From Agelas oroides (taxonomy: Eukaryota > Porifera > Demospongiae > Agelasida > Agelasidae): 64,000 nt of DNA. Positions 1-10,200 of this stretch are shown here, in pieces; position 1 is the first letter of the stretch; every line of letters begins with the position of its first letter. Location of the stretch: NCBI GenBank assembly GCA_949130485.1, contig OX422189.1, forward strand, positions 1,249,720 to 1,313,719. Reading direction: 5' to 3'. The notes below the pieces were generated by a model. It ran no database searches. It saw nothing but the letters and a program-made list of their open reading frames with translations, and was not told the origin of the DNA. The position numbers and the translations under genes were made by a program.

Positions 1-310
1 CAGGGGCCAAGACAGTCGATCGACTTGTTGGGCAATGCACGTTCTTTCTTCAGAGTATCATTAACGATAGCCTGCTTTAAAGGCACTCGAACAAATGGAC
101 AATTTTACTATGGCAGTTTGTGTTGAAAGTGGAGGGATCATGTAATGCTGTCGTATCTCCTCTGCTACATAGTGGGCACTTGTACACGGTGAAAAAAGGG
201 TTAACTTACCACGTATGCATTAATTAAGTGAAGAATTACCCTCATGGTATGTGGGTGGGTGATAAGAATTTATTAATAAATTTCAGAGCCAGTTTGTCTA
301 ACTCCCATTA

Positions 311-3300
311 GATTCATACCCAGATGACATTCCTGAAATAATCCTCCCAGATCATCTCAAGACGTTGGGCCTTAAAGAACACATTCTTGATGCTGCAAGG
401 TCAGCCATCGGCTCACCTATGCTCTTCCAGATTCTAGATGCAGCTAAAGAGTGGGTTAGAAGCCATCCCCTGAGCCTTAACCCCCAAAATCTTCCTACAT
501 CTTTCCCATCCTCCAGAGAAGTATCAAAACATCCTGCCATTTGCAAATTCTATCTGCAAGGCAAATGTAAGTTTGGTAACAAGTGTAAGAACTCACACGG
601 CCAATCTACTACTTCAGGTGGTCATGCTGTGGAAGGTGCTACAAATGAAACTAACCTTGGAACGAATCGTACCCCCATACAAACCATGTCTGCCCAATTG
701 AAAGGTAAGAGGGATAAAGGAGCCGGTCCCCCAGAAGATAGTTCAAGTGTCAAGCAAGGTGTGAAAGCAAAGAAAGTCAACCCAAAGAAGGCTTCTAGTG
801 AGCTTGATGATGAAAATGGTGACAATGATGCCAGGAGTGGTAAGAAATTACCCATGAGGCAAGCTACTGATGTGATTTCACGAATCTTGTGGGACCCAGA
901 TCTCCCTTCAGAAGAATTCACAGTGGGTTACTTAGACCGCTTTGTCGGGATCATAGAAAAGCCATTTAGTGCTTTTAGCTGGGAAGATATAGCCTCTGTG
1001 GGCATGAATGTTCTAGCTATCCCTAAGCATCGGATCCAGTATTTCAAGTACCATAGTGAGGTAGTATGGGACAAACGATGCCAACTAGACAACTTCTTTG
1101 GCTCAAGGGGTGGAAAAACAATCCAAGATATTGTGTCGAGAGATAAAACAGCCAATCCCACATCTCATGAGGAGGTTGTATCAGGAAACGAAGAAGATTC
1201 TGACGTAAGGATGGAGTTGGAAATCACAGAAAACCAAGATGTATCAACTAGTGCATCGCCAGCCTTTCTTGACAAAAGCCGACCAAACCATTTTGTGTGC
1301 ATTCACATCACAAATGAAGAGGTGAGGTCAAATGTTGAGAAACTACAGAGCCACATTACAGGTCACACGCCCCAACTAGTTGAAGGTTGTTTACCACTCA
1401 CAGCTCTCCACGTCACTCTATGCATGGTCAGGCTTGAAAGTGAGCAACATGCTGTAACTGCAAAAGCAGTCCTGGAAAGTGCCAGAAATCAATTTGTCCA
1501 TGTTCTTCCCCAGTGCTCACAGCTGATATTTTCAGGCGTGGACAATTTTAGGGGGAGATTGGTCTATGTGAAAGTTGTTCCCAACCCAGCTCTGGATAAA
1601 TTTGTGTCCTACCTCCTCGAGCAGTTTCAACAGGCTGGGATAAAAACGCCAGGAAACCATGACCAATACACACCACATATGACTATTGTGAAGCTATCCA
1701 GACCCCTACAACGCGAGCTACATACACCGCTCATCAGCCCAGCATCATATGTTCCATTTCAACAGACGAATTTTGGAAGACAACAGTTTGATGCCCTCCA
1801 TTTATGCTCCATGATTGAGCCAAAGCAGAGTGATGGCTTTTATCTCAGAGTGACATCTGTTACCAACTCTCTCACATGCCTTCCGCCAGCATTCCAGTCA
1901 CTTCTGTTGAAGAGGTTACAGTCACTAACCAACCAAGGGGTTATCACAAACTATGAAAGTGAGCAGCTGGCACAGAACATCGATTTAGGGCTACACAGCA
2001 AAGAAGTTGTGAGCAAATATGACAATGCTGTCAAAGAGCTTCTTCGTCTAAGTAATGAAGAAACAATGTGTACTCAACAAAAAGGTGAAAGCGGTACCCA
2101 GATATCTGTAGTCATACTCAGAGGTCTTCCAGGCAGTGGAAAATCCTTCTTGTCTCACAACTGTTCTGAGTGCCTTAGCAGTCCATCCAAATTCACCATC
2201 TGTGGAGCAGATGACTACTTCATGGAAGGAGGCAGTTACAAATTCAAGCCAGACCTCCTTCCCAAGGCTCACACACACTGCCTTAGTCAGTTCTTGAGTG
2301 CTCTCAGTAATGAGAAAGAGCTCATAGTGATTGACAATACCAACTCCCAGCTTTGGGAGTACCAGATATATGTATTCCTCTGCGAACTCCTTGGCTGCAA
2401 TTCTCAGATTGTAGAGGTCCCATGTCCAACTTCTACCATAGCTGAGATGTACAGATCGAGATGTATTCATAATATCGATCCACCTGCAATGGAAAGAATC
2501 TTGCATCGGTGGGAAGAAGACGAGAGAGCGGTCCTAATCCCACCAGCGCTGCCCTATCCACGAATGCGACCAATCAACCACCAACTGTTCTCCCTCGTGT
2601 CTCTTTGCCTTCCCGACGCTGTCCCTGAGCAGACACTGGCTTTGTACTCATCCTTGAAGGCCATTTACATTGGCATATTTCTCTCAAGTGAATCCCAGTG
2701 GCAACTTGTAGCAGCACTTTTGCCAACCCATCCTAAAATCCACACTTCCCATATCACTCTCAGCTTTGAGCCAGACACAAGTTCTATCTTAGCAGCTGAA
2801 ATTGGGAAAAGGGTCACTGTCAAGGTTACTGGTAGTGCTGACAATGGAAAGATTCAAGCTGCTGTAGTTGAGCTACCAAAGGGTGTCCTTTGTGGGAATG
2901 ATGTGCCACATGTTACCATTTCAACTGAAGAAGACGCATCTCCAAGAATGGCTAATGCAATGTTGCAGTCTCACCCAATGCACCAGTCAAAACCAATTTT
3001 CTTGGAAGGAACCATAGGGGTGATGATACGACCAACAAATTCGCTTGATATGGTACCAAATGCACCAGTAGAAGACAAGGCCAGCTTGCCCAACCAGCCA
3101 ACATTTGTAATCACATCCAGTAGTGACTTTGAGCACTTCATTCTACCAAAGCTGTTTGACAATACATCAGATGAACAAGAGCATGACAAAGAAAGGAAAA
3201 TGGATTCAGCCATCTGCACAGGCCATCAGAAAATCACCCAACTGTTCGTTTTTGATTTTGACGGCACACTGCATGTTTAACTCCCCAGAGCCAAAAGAAG

Positions 3301-5246
3301 GAAAAGAGCTATATGAAAAATGGTCAGGGAAAAAGTGGCCCCACAAAGGCTGGCTGAGCTGGCCTGAATCTCTCCTTCCACCAATCAAAATTCATCCTGG
3401 ACCTGCTCTTCCTGAATTCCGGCAACATGTAAGCAGAGCTGGTAGCTTGACGGTTGTTGTTACAGGGAGAGTGGAGCGAACAGAAAGGGCTGTAATTGCT
3501 GCCTTGGAAAATGCTCAGATCCACCCTGATCGGGTGATCCTCAAACCCAATGTGAGTGATGAGACCACTGCAAATTTCAAAGCACGCATCCTTAGAGAAT
3601 TACTTGAGGAACTCCATCATGTGGTGCTTGTGAAATTTTGGGACGATCTTCCCCAAAACCTGGCTGCAGTCCATCGCTTAGCAAAAAATTCTGAGAGAAA
3701 TGTTCACTTTGAAATCATTGATGCCACAAGAATGCAACCAACCACCAATGTCAGCAAACAAGGTAAGAAAATATCATTGCAACAGTTAAAAGCATTCCAA
3801 GCCCACTCTCTCCAAACATCTGCAACTCCTTTCAAATCCATTTTGGAGGCCTATCTTGGCTCTTATGGTCTGCTTCCTTCAGCAGCATACAACTCTTCTG
3901 CTGTTGCCGGCATCGAGTTCCTAGCATTGCAGTTCTGCAAGCTTATTAGCTTTGTAGGAAATCCAGACCTCCTGACCTATCCCTTCGGTTCATTTCCTCT
4001 TGGTAGGCAGAGTGACATCGACCTTTGCTTTCTTGCACCACCAAACTTCACTGCAAAGGACTGTGTGGACCAATTGGCATCACTACTAGAAGAATGTGGG
4101 GTGAACTACATCCACAAAGGATATAGTTCTCGTTGCCCTAGGCTAAAAGTAATGCTTGGGTTTTCTGACTCTCCTGCCATCAATTATGACATTGTATTTG
4201 CCATCCTGAGCAAGGATGACCTCTTTATTTCTCCTCCAGAGAAACAAATAGTCCCCTCTGAACTCTCCACTTACCTGACGCCTGGTGATTCTCCTAGCAA
4301 GGTTGCTGTTTCAGGACCAGCCTTCCACCATCAGATCCAAGAGATCATACAAGGCACCATTTCCAACCATCATTTTGCAGCCATAGTTGAAATGATAGTT
4401 CAGCTACTGATTGCTCAGCGGCAGAAGGGCAATGCCTACCACTGTGTTCGAACCTTCCACATAGTCCAACTTCTAACTGATTTCATTAAGGCTCATAAAA
4501 CAAATCTACCAAACGGGATCACCTGTGACACACTTTTCAAGGAATTTGTGACCCATGCTTCCAAGTTGCCAGAGATGAAATGGGAAAAACTCTTTGGAGA
4601 ATTTGTCCCACCTGAATTTGTTCCCCAAGTTGTAAAAGTATTTGAGTTTGCATGCAGGGAAGCATCTTACGATGATTTTCCTTCAGTCACATGCTATGAA
4701 GAAATGACTGACCGACCACCCTTTCCTCCAACGGGCTACACCACAGTTGAGCTAAGCTTATCTGGGACAAATGAACCCCACCTTTGGAAACTGCACACTG
4801 TTGTTGAGGCACGTCTACCATCCTATATCCGACAGTTGATTTCATCAGGCATCAGTGTTATCCCAGATGGCAATGCCCACAACACGAGGAAGCTGTGCTT
4901 TGCTGTACCTGATAGTAAGAATTCCAAGCAGACCCTTCAGCAGGTGTTACGCCCTTTCTGGAGTGAGATTTCCGAGTTCAGAAAGCAGAGCGGTGTCCGT
5001 ATTGAGTTAACATTTGGCACTGATATACAATCCTCTACCAGCAACAGCCAAACAGCAACATCAGATGATGTGATAACACAGATAACACAATTTGCTTCGA
5101 GATTATCAGAAAGTGAACTCCACCTACTTCCATCACTGAGTGCTTACAGTCGTCTTCTTGTACATGAAACTGCTGAAAGGCTTGGACTCAGGCACACCAC
5201 AGTAGGAACTGGAAACGACAGGCACATTGTTCTCAGACGAAAGTGA
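311..5246 (+). CDS. Multidomain RNA end-repair protein (RWD-CCCH-MJ1316-2H-kinase-2H-HAD-nucleotidyltransferase-R3H), 5' partial, frame-broken
   Basis: Predicted RNA end-healing enzyme, about 1,640 residues visible. The exon probably starts after the AG at 309-310. The preceding codons continue an RWD domain (YPDDIPEI motif) and there is no in-frame ATG start, so earlier exons lie outside the window. Domains in order: RWD end; CCCH finger C-X7-C-X5-C-X3-H near 541-597; MJ1316/DUF504 cyclic-end recognition near 856-1120 (YLDRF, HRIQYFK, VVWDKR); 2H phosphoesterase with HVTL (1409) and HMTI (1676); P-loop kinase GLPGSGKS (2123); second 2H with HITL (2750) and HVTI (2909); HAD motif FDFDGTL (3251-3271); polymerase-beta-like nucleotidyltransferase (FGSFPLGR, SDIDL at 4011, third Asp at 4188); C-terminal R3H (RLLVH, ending 5246). 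The N-terminal half resembles vertebrate LENG9; the C-terminal half resembles Swiss-Army-Knife HAD RNA-repair proteins. No ligase domain is seen. The first frame stops at TAA 3278-3280 and the next frame continues from about 3279, so a shift equivalent to +1 is needed. Confidence 0.85.
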
Positions 5247-5255
5247 TTCAAAACA

Positions 5256-5344
5256 TTTATTAAACCTTTTTGTTTGATTATTTGCAAGTGTAGTAAAAAA
5301 TTTTATGTTTTGCCACATACAGTCAAAAAACATAAAATAATAAA
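5256..5344. promoter_or_regulatory. Candidate polyadenylation signals of two convergent genes
   Basis: TTTATT at 5256-5261 reads AATAAA on the minus strand (for caveolin). It overlaps ATTAAA at 5259-5264 on the plus strand, and a plus-strand AATAAA lies at 5339-5344 (for the RNA-repair gene). The two stop codons are only about 240 bp apart, so the 3' UTRs probably overlap or abut. Motif-based only. Confidence 0.4.
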
Positions 5345-5486
5345 AACTGTTAAAGGTTGTGTGAGTCGCTAATCTCAAAATTTCTTGTACAAAAGTCAAT
5401 CGTACACCAGCTAATGTATGTAGCAAAAGCAACTACCACGCATATAGTGCAAATTAAAGCAAACCCAACGTAACACTGCTGCAACA

Positions 5487-6879
5487 TCACAAATTAGAGC
5501 TTTGCTGACCAGAATTATGACCGACAAATTTTTCTGCAAATGGTCCGGTTAGGTTGGCCTGCACACGAATCTGCCTAAAGATACGAGCTTGAACATCAAT
5601 TAGTGGTGTACAGATTGCACGGAGTGGCACGGTGACAAGAGGTGTGACAGCATAGATCCAGAGTAGCGTGAGCTTCAGGGCAGGACCCCACAACCACACA
5701 TGAATGAAGGCGGTGATCCCATTGATTATCGCCCAAATAAACGCAAGAATGAAACCAATTAGAATCACAAAAATATGATAGACAACCAGCTTGGTGTACT
5801 TGTACATCAGGCCTGTAACCAGATGCAGTGGGGGCCATGTTTTGGTGCTCTTGTGCTCATGAAAACAAGCATCAAACTCCAGCTGCAAAACAAAACCAGA
5901 AAACAAAAACAAAATAAATAAACAAGAATGGATAACAATAACAGTTTATCATCACTATCTGAGTGGCATTTTGGTCCAGTATCAACAGCATTGTTGATGC
6001 TTATTTGTTTACTGGAGTGAGCACCACATGGGTTCTGAATCGCAACAAGTTCATGTGTCCGTTGTCGGTTGAAAAAGATTCTGCATCATTGGACAATCAC
6101 TTTAGTCGAAGCTAGCTTTATTAGGAGTGAGTGCCTAACTACTGTGTGTGAGCTAGTCTTGCAGGCCACACCTTGTGAGACTGCGTGGGCTGAAGCTCTT
6201 GGCCATCATGGCTGGACTAAGCCTCACTTTGCAGTTATTGCAACAGGCTAGGAAAACTGGGGCCAGTTGACATGCATGATGTCGTCAGTAATTGTAGCTG
6301 CATTATCAGGAGTAACTAGCAGTGTAAGTCTTGCCCAAAAATCTGGCAAACTGGCTATCTATGATGACGTCTGCACGTAATTTACTTCCCTGAGCAATCT
6401 GACCGGGCCAATACGCTTTATAATTTCACCCCAGTTTTTCGACGAGGCCACAGGGCGCACGCGCGATAAATTTGGTCGGGGGACGAGGCTAGCAACACTA
6501 CAACAGGCAGGATCCTAAGACAGCTAGTGTGTAGTAGGGTGACTAGGCGAGTCTGTCTACTCGCTCAGACTCTCCTCCACAGTGGTGCATTCTTCTAGTA
6601 TCACTGTAACTTGCTGCTGCGTGCTATGGCCCCATGCGGCCCACAAACACTTACGTTGAGGTGCTCCACGGGAATGCTTCCCGGCTCGTACTCTTCTTCG
6701 GCCTTCTCCTCCTCCTTTTTCTCCTCGTTGATGTTCCCCGAGCTGACGGTGGGAGCAGCAAGGCCGCCGCCGGTCAGCTGATAGCTTCCAGTTACAGGGT
6801 ATGTGGGATACATAGGATACGTGGTCGGTTCCGGCGGCTGCTTCGGGTGGAGCGCAACGAAATCCGCATCGGAAGACAT
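5487..6879 (-). CDS. Caveolin family protein, 2 coding exons, 206 aa
   Basis: Caveolins are hairpin-inserted membrane scaffolds that shape caveolae. Exon 1 is 6655-6879 (75 residues, ATG at 6877-6879 with A at -3); exon 2 is 5487-5882 (131 residues plus stop). The donor is a perfect GTAAGT and the acceptor is TTTTGCAG, both in phase 0. Exon 1 encodes a Pro/Tyr-rich then Glu/Lys-rich cytosolic region. Exon 2 begins LEFDACFHEH, at the place of the caveolin signature segment, followed by a Trp/Lys/Tyr-rich scaffolding-like stretch, a long hydrophobic intramembrane segment (IGFILAFIWAI), the conserved FIHVW.W.PALK block and a C-terminal ICTPL...IFRQIRV block that aligns with vertebrate CPLFEAVGKIFSNVRI. 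An in-frame Met at 6945 would add 22 residues but has no supporting similarity. The 772-bp intron (5883-6654) shows nothing else I can name. The gene lies tandem to and just downstream of AMPK gamma, with 379 bp between the AMPK stop and the caveolin ATG. Confidence 0.85.
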
Positions 6880-7257
6880 GTTTACAGTTAGGTATAGCGT
6901 ACAATCTGGGTACAGCTGGAAAGCATGCAGTGAGAGAGGCCACAAAACAGCTCGGCTTCGTGGAAAAAAAAAGGTGGGCGGTTATCAGTGATAATCACAT
7001 TCATTAATTAACTAGAATGCAATCAAGCATGTGATAGGTGTGAGGATCATACATAAGCATGCAATAGTACTCACGGTACAACTTCGGCTATGACTCTACA
7101 GATGTGCAATTATAACAACAAAAAAAAATTTGCACAAGAACACAACTGACACCCAATAATATTAGTTGCACATGTGCTCTTGATCATGTTTGTGCACACT
7201 ACAAGGACTAATTTTCCAGAGCAGGTATAATAATTATTAATCAGTGTAAATTGCCTC

Positions 7258-10200
7258 CTACTTTGAATGCACAACAAGAACTAGGAACTTTAAGATGTCT
7301 GATAGAGAGACAACACCCACCACATGGTGGTGGTTGTCTACCACGACCAGCCGATGAACCTGGAGACAACACAACAGTATCACACACATCTCAATACAGA
7401 ATTCATCAGCACCTTGCTTTGTCTAAGACCTTTCTGACCATGACACACCCACTTTGAATGATTGCTACACTGTGTTGTCTTGGGCAAGTGCCCACAAGTG
7501 CTTCAGCTCAAGTGTGAAAAACCTGGGGTAGGGACTTGTATAGAGGAACTACTTCACGCCTTCTGTGCAAGTGCCCATTGTTATACAGGACAAGCTAGCA
7601 AAGCTAAAGCAATGATATGGGTAGATTCAACTGCTGGCAGATCTGTGCTGGCAGATTTGCTAGTGCTGGCTAGCAACTTGTCCAGTGTTAACTTAGTGTT
7701 TACTTAGCCTCGTACCCAGTCCTCTACCACAGCTATCATCACTTGCAGTACGAATAACGCGTTATTCGTACTGCAAGCGACGATAGCTGTGGTGGAGGAC
7801 TGGGAACGAGGCTAGTGTTTACTAGTAGTGTAGTATTATAAATTCACTGGATAGCCTGTAGCTATTTTGTAAATTATTGTAAATAATACCCCAGACAGAG
7901 CAACATGAGCCCAAAAGGCGAATGCTGTTCCATCTGGGGAATATAACTAATTTGTTGGCCCTTAGCAATCCACTGCCACAACCCATTATCACCTCCACCC
8001 ATTGATTCAAGTTCAAAGATTTGGTTGCTGATGAAAAACAAATGTTTGCTGAGCAGTAAGACCACAGTGAATAATGACCACACCTACCACACGGAAATTG
8101 AATAAGTGGCTGATGAAAAACAAATATTATAAGAGGTCTTCTAAAGGTGGGATGTCATCTTTCACTGGGATGACTGGAAGAGGGGGGTGCAACTATGATT
8201 GGCTGCTGTTTACGTGGTAGCTTCTTAGCCTCGTATCCAGGTTCCTCCCCAGAAATAGCCTTTAGTCAATGAACCATCCTGGGAGGAGCCGGGTATGAGG
8301 CTAGTAGCTTCCATCTTTGCTTGCTAGCAGCTTCTACACAGAGGAGGTGGGACTTGGTTGAACTTTACCAAGTAAAATGGCTGAGGTCATCACTAATTGT
8401 ATCTCAACAGACTAGCTCTCTCAGTTTCAAATCAAGATTCAAGGCTGGGTCCAGTCATAGAAGAAGCTAAAAACTTTCTGCTTTGCAATATCCAAGATCA
8501 ATTAGTGACAACCTCAGTTGTTTCAATTAGCAAAGGTCAACCATGTCTGACCTCCTCTGGCTTCTACATGTACATGTATATTATACCTTTGTAGTGACAA
8601 TTCTCCTGACAATGGTTTGCAGTGACTCGGAAGAAAGACAAGTGTGAACGCCTTCAAAACCCTGCAATTTGCAATAATCAGAACATGAAACATGCAAGTA
8701 AAGAACAAGTACACTCAGTGGTCCACTATCATACCTCTGCTCTGTGCTTCAGTGCTTCTCTGAGAGTGACATCAAGATTTCCATACGTTCTCTCAGCTGC
8801 CAGGTTCTGAGAAAGTGAACAGTAATCATAAATCCTTATTGCATGGATCAGAGTGGAACATGGTAAGTTATTTCAGAAGAAATACGGCCATACTTTCATG
8901 AGCTGAAGTTAAGTGAAATGACTTGCCATATCTCACTTTTGAGTCAAGCAATATATGATTTATTACTTGTAACTACACAAGGAATGCATGGCCACAATAT
9001 GCATAGTACGTACACATGCATGCCCCATTAAAAAATAACCATATGAGTAAATATTGCACTTACGATCACATCAAACTTGGCATAAATGTCAACAACTTTT
9101 CCTGCAAAAAGAAAATAGCATTGTGCTTTATAGTATAGTACTATACGATGTTTAGATCTTGGACACTTCACGGTAGTTGGAAAAATTTTATTTGCAACGT
9201 TTCGATTATACTCTGATAATCTTCTTCAGGCAACTTAGTTCAGCCGTATTTCTTCAGTTGCCTGAAGAAGATTATCAGAGTATAATTGAAACGTTACAAA
9301 TAAAAATTTGCCAACTACCATGAAGTGTCCAAGATCTAAGCATCGTATCGTATACATAATACACGGTAACATGACGCTTAAGGAGCACAGTACAGTGACT
9401 AGGCAGCACCTAATGTCCCAAAGAAAACTAGAAGCCAAATCCATATTCCTGAATTTTTGCTTCACCACTCCCAAGAAGAGAGCCACAAACATATCTACAC
9501 CATGGACCACACTTAAGCTCAAGCTCCTCCCACCTTCAGAGTTGACAATGGGAAGCGCAGACACTCTTCTTTCATGGAAGATGTTCAGGGCGACAATGAT
9601 CGGTGTGTCAGGGGACGCCTGTGGAAGAAAGCAGCAAGCGTAGGGGAGAGAGAGGATAGGAGAGGGGATAAGAGAAAACCGGAAGAGCAGAAAGGACTTT
9701 CTGCTGCTTTTAGTACTGCAAGCAACAAAAGCTATACTGTAACACTCTTGCCATGGCTCTACATAACTCCACTTGACTACCAAGGGTTTGGGAATGAGAC
9801 GAGAGGTCTGGGTTTTATGTACACTTACAGTGGCAATGTTGTTGTATGTTCCAATGCCGAGCTCCTTTAGTGGTTTATGCATATAAGATGGCTGTTGTTC
9901 TTCCGGCACCTGTGAGCATAAAGATGACAAATAGTGGTACACACTAAGCCACACCTCTTAAAAACCGTATACATCACAACTGGTGCTAGTGGAGTGTGGC
10001 CCAGCCAATGCAAAAAGGAAGGGGTTTCAGCAGTTGTCAAGTAATCGCTGAAATTTTAAAATGGTCCATGCATGGCTCTGCTAACCGTTAACCCTTTATA
10101 CACGTAAGACTTTTCCTTCCAAAGATGTCATTAAATTACATGTGCTAAATGACAGATGATGCCTTAAGCTGTCACACACAGCCCAAGGTGAATAAATAGC

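Noticed and set aside
365..367. Start of the RNA-repair protein at TTG 365
   Set aside because: It is not an ATG, and the preceding in-frame codons continue the RWD domain to an AG at 310. The true start lies in an exon outside the window.
6557..6943. Alternative frames over caveolin exon 1
   Set aside because: Shadow frames without caveolin similarity or matching splice phase.
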